From NCBI GenBank assembly GCA_015179045.1, contig WHUZ01000003.1, forward strand, positions 682,001 to 746,000: a DNA stretch of 64,000 bases. The letters are read 5' to 3'. Positions 24,045-36,333 of this stretch are shown piece after piece. The translations under genes and the position numbers were made by a program. The stretch's first letter is position 1. Every line of letters begins with the position of its first letter. The stretch is from Kalaharituber pfeilii. Its lineage: Eukaryota > Ascomycota > Pezizomycetes > Pezizales > Pezizaceae. The notes below the pieces were generated by a model that was not told the DNA's origin, did no database searches, and was given only the letters and a program-made list of their open reading frames with translations.

Positions 24045-25373
24045 ATGGTACGGAATAACATCTGGATTGCAGCTGCCGAAGGAAATGAGGTGTCGGTGCT
24101 AGAAAATCTCGCTCGAGACCCTTCGGCTGTTAATGCCCTAGACTACACCCCACTTCATGCAGCAGCATCTTGCAACCATGTCTCGCTGTTGAAGAATCTG
24201 GTATTGGAGCACGGCGGCAACGTCAACTTGTAAGATTTCGACGCTGATACCCCTCTATTTGTCGCTGAAACCGTCCAGATCGCCAAACTGCTGGTAGAGG
24301 AACTAAATGCAGATCCCAATCACCGAAATTCCTCCGGGTTAACGGCAAGTTACCTTCAGTACTATTTGCCGTTTGAAACCGGCTTGCAATTGACTGTGAC
24401 AAATACTAGGGGTTGTCGACGAACAACTGGGAATGGCTACCAGAAAGTACCACTACTAACTGAGGCGCTTTTAGTGCCTTGGCCCCTTCGTTCGTTGGTC
24501 TGTTGGCTGGTAGTCTCCAGTATCAACGTAACGCCTGTTACCAGTCAAATTTGACTGGTAGCGGGCTCTTCTGGTAAGTAGTGCTCAGTTAGTAGCCTAC
24601 TTTGCTGCATACACCCGCATTTATTTCGTACCATATGCATCACCGGCGTATTCACATCCCGATCACATCAACATTGAGATGCATCTACAAACACAAATAA
24701 TGCATACATATCCTCTTTATGGGTTCATCACGTGTCAATTAAGAATCATCAGCATCATGATAGCTTTTACATTGCTTCGCTTCTGAGCTCTTGTTGTATT
24801 ACAGCTCTTTGACTTAGACGGGGCATGTTGCAAAGGTGTAAAGTTGATACACGGAAGTCTTGTTGTGTAGAGGCATAGTTGTGGTAATTCATAGTACTTA
24901 CTAATAAATTTCACAAGGGTAAAAGGGGTGCCTCACGACACCTGCCTAGTTTGGCTGGCGTATTTTCTCTGGTACCTTCTGGTAGCCATTCCCAGTTGTT
25001 CGTCGACAACCCTTACTATAGGCAGCCGATGCCATAGAGGAAGATGGCGATTTCCCATTAGTTGCAGTGTACTTACGGAGCGTCGGAAACCGAGAGCAGC
25101 AGCAGGCATCCGGACCTTCCACAGCCACAGCCAACCCCATACCCTTGCCACAAAATGTATCAGTTAAATTGACAACTGCAGCAGAGGAGGGAATTGATGA
25201 TCTACATCCAGTAGATGAAAACTTCAGACGGCGTATTGAACAACTGGCAAGTCGAGAAGACTTCGCCTCGGAAGGGGTCCCAGAATGAATTGAGGCAGTT
25301 GGTTACAGAAGCAGTGCAACAGCATGTTATCAACCCTGACCCCGCTAGAAGCATTAGAGCAAGGCAAGACTGA
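24045..25373 (+). pseudogene. broken YAR1-like ankyrin-repeat gene
   Basis: Remains of a small ankyrin protein of the Yar1 type (in yeast, a chaperone of ribosomal protein Rps3). The reading frame from ATG 24045 encodes an N-terminal helix, DYTPLHAAASCNHVSLLKNL (first ankyrin) and, after a TAA at 24231-24233, DFDADTPLFVAETVQIAKLL (second). Next comes SSGLT, then an intron opening with gcaagt at about 24349. That intron now contains a 605-bp inverted-repeat element (24409-25013). The gene resumes at 25021 with AADAIEEDGDFPLVAVYLRS, the conserved C-terminal part of the family. An extra C at 25279-25281 shifts the frame; beyond it NELRQLVTEAVQQHVIN reads well in the next frame to TGA 25371-25373. 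There are thus three independent lesions: nonsense (explainable as CAA to TAA), frameshift, and insertion. The family identity is inferred from motif order and is fairly secure. Confidence 0.8.
24409..25013. mobile_element. 605-bp terminal-inverted-repeat element, copy 1
   Basis: Ends are inverted repeats of about 43 nt with two mismatches. The left end starts GGGGTTGTCGACGAACAACT; the right end reads the same in reverse complement from 25013. The element is flanked on both sides by TACTA (24404-24408 and 25014-25018), a likely 5-nt target duplication. It contains no open frame of useful length, so it is a non-autonomous MITE-like element. Removing it with one TACTA leaves a normal-looking acceptor (tactatag) for the ankyrin gene. 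A second copy lies at 28624-29108. Confidence 0.85.
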
Positions 25374-25579
25374 TCATGGTGTCCTCAACAAGTTTTCTGT
25401 CATAATTTTCTTCACGGCATCCCACGTTTGCATCATTGGTAACATTTCTGGTGATCAAAACTCAGCCTACTTTTCATGGAGGTGCAGAAAAGAGGAAGTG
25501 ATTTATCCAATCTAAGTGTACAAAATTTGTACAAAAACAAGCCCTTACTCTATGTAGATAAACTCAGTATTGTACATCT

Positions 25580-26931
25580 CTACTTCTGAAGCTTTTGGAA
25601 GAACTCGATGACCGTTGTGAACTTTTAAATGCACAATTAGCAGGCCGTCATGAGCCGCAGTAAGTATATTTGCACTTACCACAACAAGGAGAATTCCTCC
25701 TCCAGGGCCAAGCCTGAGCACCTTGGGAACAAAACCCTTATACAACGCACCAAATCCTTCCTCCTTAGCTACCAAAGCAATGGACGGCAATGTCCAGTTA
25801 TATTTTGGTACTATCCCTGGCACTCGAGTAGTATTTTGAATCCGAGATTTGACCACATCCGCACTGGATAATTGAGTTATCGAGTTAGCACAATCGACCA
25901 AGAGTGGCGAAGGAATACTTACGGGGTGTTGACAATGGTTCCCACGGTGCCACCTATTGACCCAGCAATCAAGTCATTCATCATCTGACCCTGCTTGGTT
26001 TCCCGAGCGGGCAAAAGTGAACGAACTTGGTGAATCACTCCAAAGTAACCAGCATTCCACAAAACGTGACGCCACATCGTACTCTCTAATCCATTATACA
26101 TAGCCAACAGGCCTTCTTCTTTCACAATCTTGGTGACTACATCTATCATACCGCTATATTTCCCGGCCGAAGCCTTATCTTGCAAACGAATCTTAACCAA
26201 TTCGAACGGGACAACAACGAATGACTCCGTCGCACCAGCAGTAGCACCAGTGAGAACTGATAGTGACTGGTTCATGGTTGGGACTGCGAAAACTTCACGA
26301 TAAAACTTTCCCCATTTATCATTGGCAGCAAATTTGGTTGCCCTGATATACAAGATTCCAGTCAGTTATATCCTGCAGGTGACGGTGGTGAGAAATAGGC
26401 TCCGTACCTCTTTGGAGCTTCCATAAGGATAGGAGCCGTTATACCTCGATATAGCCTGCTAAACCTATCACAAGTTCAGTATATTGCTAAAAGCTACAGC
26501 AATCCATGACAATCACCCTTCATTCTTAATTATTTTTCTGAAGCAGTCAACCATGCCATTATAATGATCAGTCCCGGCTTTGGCCGTCCCAACCTGTAAC
26601 TGCCTGTATCTACTGTCAGTACCTTATATGCTACAGCCATATGAGAATTTCTGAAAACTCACACTCTAGTCTTGACAACATCTAGTGGGTACCTGGAATC
26701 AGCTCATTGCATCAGCAACCTTTCGAGCCTTTGCCAGCCCGTAAATAATGGATCAGAATAGAAGTAGATGCTAACATTGTCAAGATCTACGCAGAGGTAG
26801 CATTAGCTATTGCATATATATATATACAGATGTACAGTGACGAGGAACTATCCTACCTCACTGATACCCGCAATGGCACCAGCCGCAAACGTCCACGTGA
26901 AGGGGATTGGCTTTGCTTTATCGCCAGACAT
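25580..26931 (-). CDS. ODC1: mitochondrial 2-oxodicarboxylate carrier
   Basis: Inner-membrane carrier of the SLC25 family, Odc1/Odc2 type, exchanging 2-oxoadipate and 2-oxoglutarate in lysine metabolism. Exons on the minus strand are 26931-26857, 26786-26776, 26692-26663, 26603-26517, 26458-26408, 26342-25923, 25863-25680 and 25621-25580. They total 900 nt, giving 299 aa in frame. Three carrier signatures are present: YPLDVVKTR, PFELVKIR and PADVVKSR. Each is followed by the G-type helix, consistent with three two-helix repeats. FAAGAIAGISE at the N-terminus and the C-terminal FTTVIEFFQKL are typical of this subfamily. The second exon is only 11 nt and is needed to join ISE to YPLDVV as ISE-ILTM-YPLDVV. 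Substrate assignment rests on overall similarity to Odc proteins; a related dicarboxylate carrier is the main alternative. Confidence 0.88.
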
Positions 26932-27673
26932 GGTGAAAGTGTATTTGCTAGTCTGTTTTGAGATGTCTTCGAAGAGCGCTCATGTAGACTGGAATTGCGG
27001 GGCAGCGGGCAGGTGAGAGCGAGGCTTTAAAGATAACTATAACGGTGTGTGACAATATACGATGCTTGAAAGAAGCTATGTGGGGGATAGAAAAAAACTT
27101 TGTCGCCAGCAAAAATGTGTGCAGACCCCACCACATCCCACACAGGGTGGGCTTGCATGCAGCGGGTGCGGGGTGCTGAGCTGCTCAGCTGGGTTCAAGA
27201 CAGGCACGGCTGCCCTTACTCCAGGGCAGGCTCCCAGAGCAGCGGTACCCACCAGCCTCGGCATACCGGCCTTCGGCTAAACAAAGATTACTTACACAGT
27301 TGATATCAGCGTTATCGGCACCCTCCCACATGAGCGCTGCCCCGCTCAAGGGGCATCGAGCTGTTACTCTGGTTGGTCTGACACTGGCAGCTTGGCGGCC
27401 CAGGTCCGCGGCCCAGGTCTGAATCGCCCGTTTTGCTGAGAACACGTGGCCTGGCATGTACCATAAGTCTGCCGTGTCGAATTGATGGAAAATCTTCAAG
27501 CTGAATGGCCGGACATTTGGTTTGGTGACTAAGCACACCTAATATGCATGCAGTTCGGTCTGAGGCTTGCATCGGTCGCACCCAGCGCCCTGTCGCTTAA
27601 ATCGCTATGATAGGTAAGTATGATCCAATATTTAATTTAATTAATTAATCCGTAGCTAACTGAGATAAATAAA

Positions 27674-28141
27674 ATGCCTTCGGGAAGTAAAAGTAAGCGG
27701 GCACGACGTCCGGAGAGACTCGCATAGGCAAAACGAGTGCGGTGGGAAGAAGCAATAACTTAAACATTTGGATGCCGAGAGAGAGGAACGTTCATCAGGA
27801 GAGTCAGAGCAGCCAGCAGCAGTTCGTTGAGAAGGGTTGACGGTAGTCTAGATTCAGAAGATTATGGATTCACTGAGGGTGAGAATGATGAGTTGTATCA
27901 AGACGCATTTCAACTCCTGATGTCATCTCGAGGAGACTAGTCAAGACACGCCGATACCAGCAATGCCCTGAATATAGTGAAAAACAACAAAGAAGAAAAC
28001 GATATGCAGCAATCGGCAGAAGCCATTAATGGATCTCGTAGTATTAAATACTACTTCGGCAAATCTGAGGGACAGTCTATCATGCCTGAGACCGTGACTG
28101 AGGCTGTACCATTGTGTTATGCAAGCTATTACGGATCCTGA
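27674..28141 (+). pseudogene. decayed transposase-like reading frame
   Basis: A single frame starting with ATG at 27674 (MPSGSKSKRARRPERLA) runs to TGA 28139-28141. It is interrupted only by TAG 27725, TAA 27761 and TAG 27938. Between the stops the translation is protein-like: AKRVRWEEAIT, then SLDSEDYGFTEGENDELYQD, then SRSIKYYFGKSEGQS. Basic N-terminus, acidic middle and later fragments such as QHRAVLLFF (near 28190) suggest the N-terminal part of a fungal transposase. No family can be named. All three internal stops could be CAG/CAA to TAG/TAA changes, as expected from RIP-type C-to-T mutation. The frame may simply be a lucky open stretch. Confidence 0.35.
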
Positions 28142-28556
28142 AAAGAAGCTGTGGTCTAAAAAAGATATAGCTTGAGGGACAGAATCTAATGCAACATAGG
28201 GCAGTGCTTCTTTTCTTTAAAATGCCAATCTCGAAAGTCTGGTGAAACACAAGAACAGATGGCTCTTGCTGTTGCATGGTGCTATGACAGGAGAAATATT
28301 TTGCAAGAAATTATAACATAGGAACTGCAGTGGAAAAAGATATAGTACTAAGCAATATATCTACAACTTTCTGAGCTGGCTACTGTATAGGATCGGACTA
28401 TTAAAGGGTGGCAGAGCTACCATAGCAAAGTTGATTCATTGTCTACGTACAGTTAATGCCCGGTGAAGGGCTAACCTACGGTACTGAGGTCATATGTATA
28501 CTTATGGTATCATAGGGGCTTAGTCTGGTTGGGTAGGGGCTATTATTATTATTAGT

Positions 28557-28623
28557 AGGGGCTTGTCACTGACTTACTGGGAATGGCTACCACAAAGTTA
28601 TCCGTACTGAGGCGCTTTTAGTA
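28557..28623. mobile_element. diverged fragment of the same inverted-repeat element
   Basis: Begins GGGGCTTGTCACTGACTTAC and continues through actgggaatggctaccacaaag to gaggcgcttttag. This is a diverged version of the first ~65 nt of the element at 24409. It abuts the fresher copy that begins at 28624, so the newer copy appears to have inserted into an older one. Confidence 0.6.
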
Positions 28624-29108
28624 GGGGTTGTCGACGAACAACTGGGAATGGCTACCAGAAAGTACCACTACTAACTGAGGCGCTTTTAGTGCCTTGGCCC
28701 GTTCGTTCATTGGTCTGTTGGCTGGTATCATAGTCTCCAGTACCGACGTAACGCTTGTTACCAGCCAAATTCCACTAAGTAGCGCTCAGTTAGTACTAGT
28801 AGCCTACTTTGCTGCATACACTCGCATTATTTCGCAACATATGCAGCACCTGCGCATTCACATCCCGCTTCACGTCAAACATTCAGCGCGTATATACAAA
28901 CACAAATAACGTACACATACCCTATTCATATTATGTCTTCATCACACATCAATTTTCTTCAAATCTGAATTGGAGTCTGAATCTGAATTAAAAATGATAA
29001 GATTCAGGATAGCTTTTATGTCGCTCCTAAGCGCCTGTTGTATTACAGCTCATTGACTTAGAAAGCATGTTGCACGTAAAGATTGATATGCGTATGCAAC
29101 GTTGTGTA
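28624..29108. mobile_element. inverted-repeat element, copy 2, 3'-truncated
   Basis: Starts GGGGTTGTCGACGAACAACT as in copy 1 and stays closely similar through the internal region. Shared landmarks include gctactttgctgcatacac, tgttgtattacagctc and gttgtgtag. The right terminal inverted repeat is missing: similarity stops near 29108 and the palindromic unit at 29133 follows. It is non-coding. Confidence 0.75.
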
Positions 29109-29132
29109 GGGACGGTCAAAGATGCCAACCAT

Positions 29133-29244
29133 ACTCGCTGATTTCGGAAAGTATTGGAACGCTGCATAAAGCGTATGCATAATTCGCCGATTGAAATAGT
29201 GCATTTTTTTATGCAGCGTTCCAATACTTTCCGAACCAGCGAGT
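29133..29244. repeat. 112-bp palindromic element
   Basis: Inverted repeat with arms of about 37 nt (29133-29170 and 29208-29244) around a 37-nt loop. The innermost 25 bp are essentially perfect (core GGAAAGTATTGGAACGCTGC). The outer ends read ACTCGCTG and CAGCGAGT. The size and symmetry are those of a foldback or very small MITE, and it would form a strong hairpin if transcribed. Confidence 0.8.
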
Positions 29245-30414
29245 ACATACACTGGTTGCGCAGGTTTGTGCACACTTGTTTGCACCATTCCAAAAGCGAA
29301 TATTGCATACGACACATTCAAGCTTTTTGAACCAGTGAGTGGTTCTTTCCACTCTTAGTCTGCCATATAAACATCATACCACAACCCTCCTCGAGTAGGG
29401 CCTCTCAGTGAAGGTAAGTAAGAATGCATCACAAATTTCCAATCATATCTCTATGTCTCACTTGTCCTATCATGAAATAGGAGAGAGTTAAAACAGAAAC
29501 GCAAAGGCAATTGTTCACAAAGTCTGCAAAGCTGAAATCCAGTCCAGTGTGGCTCCAAAATAGACGAATGATCAACTAGAAACCTTCAAATCACTCAAGA
29601 AGTCAACATCTTTCCGGATATCGAAGTCTGTTATGATATCCTGTTCGCCCCTTCTGTTTCATTTCAGACTCTGTTGCTGATTCTTATTGATTCGATCCGC
29701 GCTTATGTAGTTATCATGTCTATAGCTATAGTATCGTTTCTCCTTTTTGTATTACCGTTGAAGATTTATCTATGCCATGACCTGTGGACAACCTCCAAGA
29801 GGGAATACACAAGTAGCTTGAACCCAAGAAAGAGAAAGAGGAGGAATATAATCAGTCTGATTACCCACAAGGAACCTCAACTTGAAAGCTTTCAAACCCT
29901 ATTCCATTTTACCCTAAATAGCATTTGCATTGAATTACCCTTATACCACCTGCATACCTGCAGTCATATGATGTAGCTGTTTTGTGGCAAAGGAGCTTTT
30001 AAACTTGTCACGTAACTCGCATCTTAAAAATTCTTCAATCAAACTAGTCTCGCGTTATCTTCAGAGCTGTTCTCGTGCCCAGGCTTTCTCAAAGCAAAAC
30101 AACTGAACATCAGCTATGGACTACCAACAAAAGTGGTAGGTAGGGATTTCAAATGGGATTTTCAACTAATAGGACTCACAAACTGAAGAAAAGTTACCTA
30201 GGAAATAGACCTGATAGTGGATAGCAGAGGGGAATGAGTAGCATTTGTGGCCTCTGGTGTATAATTGTGAATAGGCATTTGAATTTCAGCATCTTTCTGT
30301 GAACGTATGCACGCGTGTACAGTACTGTGTGATTTTCTGCTGAGTAACTGTAATCTGTTGCAATCCTCTTTTGAAACCCTCTCCAGCCTTTACCGTAAAA
30401 CCCTGCGAATAAGA

Positions 30415-30946
30415 TATGGTCTTAGTCACGTGCCGGCAGGGAAGTGAGCCCCCGTTACTGGGATCTTAATCACGAAGTATGGTCTTGTTCACGAGATATG
30501 GTCTTATGAGAGGCATATAGCTTTACAACTGCCCTGTCATGGCGAACAGCTGTAAGAGGATATTAAGAAAAGAAAACAAAAAAAAAGCTTTACAACTCAG
30601 TATATGTACTCTACATGGAGTAGCAAATCGACTACCTACATGTCCATCAAGAGCCTCCATATCCCAGCCAGGACATGATTCCGCATCACTTTCCAAGGTG
30701 CAAACAAGTATTGATTGCATATATCTGCCAATCTGCTGCAATAGATGCAATAGCAGCGTCGAGACTGATGCAATAGCTGAGATTGCCAGCGTAGCTCAAA
30801 ATCAAATCTCATCTGTGTACGAGAATATGAACAACATCAGCTGGCTGCAACCAGTAGTAAATCAGCCTGTCAGTACTAGAGTCTTGTACACAAAGTATGG
30901 TCTTATTCACGGTATGGTCTTACGAACGAGTAGGGTCTCATTCACG
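30415..30946 (+). repeat. dispersed 16-nt direct repeats
   Basis: Consensus TATGGTCTTRTTCACG, seen at 30415-30430, 30478-30493 and 30896-30911. Degenerate versions lie at about 30497, 30913-30928 and 30932-30946. Copies sit in two groups about 400 nt apart. The phrase agctttacaact also recurs near both. Function is unknown. Confidence 0.65.
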
Positions 30947-32475
30947 TGGCTTTACGGTATTTGAAAGCGCGGAAACGGTTTTCTTCCTGTGACGTATAGC
31001 TTTCATAATGTGGCAGCAGGAGTTCCCCGCATATATAAGTCGCCCAAGGCGCTTTCATCCGTTGCTGCCAGAGGATGTCAAGTTCTTACTTACACTGATA
31101 TATGGCAAAGAAAACCATCACAACATGCCTGTGTATGTGCAATTGCTCCTAATAATTACATCTTAGATACGATATAGTAGCTAAGACCAACAAGAAAACT
31201 CCATGGCTCCTGCCACTGCGGTGCAGTCCGCTTTTCTGTCAACTCCAGTACCCCGGTTCCATATCAGCTATGTGCTTGTTCGATCTGCCGCAAGGTTGGA
31301 GGCTATAGTGGCAGTGTGAATCTTGGGGCACATTATAAAACTCTCCAGATTCACCAAGGGAAAGATGTAATCAGGTGGGTGAGGACGTGGGTTGACACCG
31401 AAGATTGACTTGAGCTTTTTACATTTCACAAACCACATGGGTTCTAACACATAAGATAGCGAATATCAAGCGGTTCTCGATCGCGACACCCCAAATGAGA
31501 AGAAGGCCTCCTCCCTACGGAGCTTTTGTTTGAAGTGCAGCGGTGAGTAGAGCGCGATCCCACCAGACATGCAGCCGCGAAGCCAGGCTCGGACAAGCTG
31601 ACAACGTTACCATGTGTGAACGGAAAGCGATGCTTTGGGTAATCGCATGGCCCCTCCTATGTCGCTTTCTATGCATAGCTTGGCCTGCGCCCAGGTCGAT
31701 CTAAATGACATTTGGCTGACCTGGCTTGACCAATCTCTGCGCCGGAAAAGCTCTGGGACAAGCACTGGTATCTCATGCCCCCTCCGCTTGAATTAGACTA
31801 GAGCCCGGCGCCCGTGTGCCATGCCCCCGCCTTACGCTGCTCTAATGCCATGCTCATTGGAGGGTCTCTGCTAACAACGCACAAGGCCTGAATTGTGTCA
31901 CCCATTTGCATCTGCGATCGATTCTCCAGAACTGAAAGATCCTGGGACAATGGTGTGTATCTCTCCCGCCCTGCATATAACTAGCAGCTAACGGCCGTTG
32001 GCTTGAAGGTTTGCATTAAGGCAGATAGCAAGCCCGTATGGGTTCGCTGGCCGGAAGGCGATAAGAAGGTCTGCACGGGTTACAATGGCGATGAGTCCAT
32101 TGAATCCTGGCACAAGCGGAGTGGTGAGTACGTCGAGTAGGGCAAGTCGCAGTCTCGCTGCCCGCTTGTATGCGAAAGCTACATTATGGTGTATGTAGAC
32201 AGCTTCGAATATACAGGTGCCCATATCCCACAAGTACATGAATAATGGTCGTTCACACCGTAGAGAAGCTGCCAGTGCGGTCGTAGATATATGACGCGTC
32301 ATAGACCCCTTACCCGGTGAATAGTCCGCCACACGTAGCCCATGTGACGAGCCACACGCTGCACGGTGGAGCTATCAGAGCCCTCCCACCACCCCCGTCC
32401 CCCACCATCAAGCATCCACCTCATTCCTGCAACCAACTCTGCCTGCGTTCGCCCGACTCGGATCAGCAGCTACAG

Positions 32476-34435
<1,960 letters not shown>

Positions 34436-35442
34436 GCGGGAATGGGTTATAGATTTTTGCTTTGTGCAAGTTTTTTTCTTTCATCTTGGCATGTTAAACG
34501 ATTTGACCATGGTACCTGTGTCGTGGTAAGTAGGAGAGAAAATGACGTGGAGAATACAGGTGCACGCACGAGGCCTGCCGAGATTGTATATGTGGCGGTC
34601 TGTTGGGTTAGGTCGCTGGAGGGCGCGGGAGTGTGGAGTAACAGCTTTAATATCTCATCATCCTTTATTGTCGTTATTGTTGAGTTTCTTTCCATCATTT
34701 ATACAGGGTCCACGCTTGTTTTATTACTATATTAGCTACATTTGTACTGTTTGACAGTCCATACGTCACCTTTTGGTTTCAGAGTGTTTTTTTTGTTCTT
34801 TTATTTTGGTTTTGGTTTGATAATTTGTATATTTTATTGTTTTTATATTTTTCTATTGTGTGTTTGCGTATGTGCATAACTTAAATGTTTTTCCATGCGT
34901 TGTCATTTCTTTCTTTCTTTTTTTTTTTTTTTTTTTGTTCTTATTCCCTTGAGCTTGTGTCTGTGAAATGTTCTTGGATCGGCCCCGAAATATACATATA
35001 TTCTTTTTTTTTTTTTTTTTTTTTGGTTAACGATGAAAAATTGAGAAATGCTTATGGTAGCTTTTGAAAAAATATGTTACACGGACCTCCCCCCGTACAC
35101 TACCACTTTGCGCCGAGATTTTTATATAGTTTTATTTTTCAGAGTTGGGGATGGGAATGGGAAGAAAGAAGGCTTTGCATATTAAATACGAAGTATGGCA
35201 TTCCTTACCCTCAACCTGGGCATTGACTCTTTGAACCTTCATTGCAACCTTTCTACTCCCTGTCCCCCTCCCATTAATTTGAAGAAAAAAAGTAACGCAG
35301 AATTTTACATCAATGATAAGTTACAGCCCTGTTAGCTGTGGGGGTACATCAGGAAGACGGGGAAAAAAAAAGTAGCTAGTAAAAGTCAGAAGGTAAAATT
35401 GACAGTTTTTTAGCACGTAAACTTTTTCCACTACATATGATT

Positions 35443-35594
35443 GCAAAAAAAAGAAAAAAAAAAAAAGAAAAGAAAAAAGAAAAGAAAAAAAAGAAAACGA
35501 AAAGCAAAGTAAAGTTACTTGATAGGAATTTCGTTTTCTTTTCTTTTCTTTTCTTTTCTTTTCTTTTTCTTTTTCTTTTTTTTTTTTTTTTTTT
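35443..35594. repeat. (GAAAA)n/(CTTTT)n inverted pair
   Basis: G/A-only sequence dominated by AAAAG units at 35443-35500 is followed ~35 nt later by TTTTC units at 35533-35594. The two can pair as a long imperfect hairpin. Confidence 0.75.
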
Positions 35595-36173
35595 GGAAGG
35601 GGAGGTCTTATATTATTTCTAATTTTATTTTTATTTTTATGTTGTTTATTCGCATAAAACGTAAAAGAAAAGAAAAAAAAAAAAAAAAAAATTTTATGTT
35701 GTCAAGATACAAAGTTGATGTAGATAGAAAATTAGCATTTTGTTAAAGAGAAAATAAGAAAGAAACAAAAACAATGGGAATAAATAAATAAATAAAATAA
35801 AATAATAAAATAATAAAATAATAAAATAAAAAATAACATAGCAGCCACTCCAATTTAAAAAAGAAAAAGGCAAAATACATGGATGGAATGACCGTGATGA
35901 TGATGATGATGATGACGACGATTCCCTCCCGCACAAAAAAAAGCATATCACATAAATATATAAAAATAAAGGAGAGAGGGTATCCGTAAATCTGCAACAT
36001 TAGCATCCGACGCCCTGGGCGCCTTGAAAAGTGAACAGCAAAAATAGGAAAGAATAAAAAAATAACAATGTACGCATTACCCACTTTGTTCTGTCTAACA
36101 AAGGGAAGGGAAAAATAGAAAACAATAATCGTAAATTCGTCATCAGTGATAAAAGCGATAATAAAAATTAATG

Positions 36174-36221
<48 letters not shown>
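36174..36221. repeat. 48-nt poly(A) run
   Basis: Uninterrupted A on the + strand about 110 nt beyond the stop codon of the minus-strand serine-rich gene. Its length is likely to be imprecise in any assembly. Confidence 0.95.
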
Positions 36222-36222
<1 letters not shown>

Positions 36223-36333
36223 ATCACTCAACCATTGCCCATCCATCATTGCTCATCATCCAATCATCCTCCACCCTTTATTCTCCCTTTCCTCATTATC
36301 ATTCCCATGATGCTCTAAACTCTCACAGTGCCA

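Larger units (their letters stand above)
26932..32475. other. accessory, repeat-bearing region
   Basis: About 5.5 kb with no intact gene between the carrier and the SIR2 gene. A GC-rich stretch lies at 27100-27590. Then come AT-rich sequence with a decayed frame (27674-28141), nested inverted-repeat element copies (28557-29108) and a palindrome (29133-29244). A cluster of short direct repeats follows (30415-30946), then moderately GC-rich unique sequence (31200-32300). A 114-codon minus-strand frame at 31988-32332 has no ATG at its start and no recognised domain. Confidence 0.5.
34436..36333. other. convergent spacer rich in simple sequence
   Basis: Between SIR2 (+) and the serine-rich gene (-). 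It holds T-rich sequence at 34780-35030, a polypurine block (35443-35500) facing a complementary polypyrimidine block (35533-35594), and A-rich runs. There is a short (GAT)n near 35887-35920, and 48 A at 36174-36221. No gene is supported. Confidence 0.5.

Noticed and set aside
24231..24290. Reading the TAA region of the ankyrin pseudogene as an intron (gtaaga...gtccag)
   Set aside because: It would remove the conserved DTPLFVAETV block and shift the downstream frame, so a nonsense codon is the better explanation.
31988..32332. 114-codon minus-strand frame upstream of SIR2
   Set aside because: No ATG at its start, no recognised domain, no splice-supported extension.
32317..32475. N-terminal extension of the SIR2 gene
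   Set aside because: Frame is open, but it begins with GTG and is low complexity. The first ATG at 32476 gives a typical acidic fungal sirtuin N-terminus.
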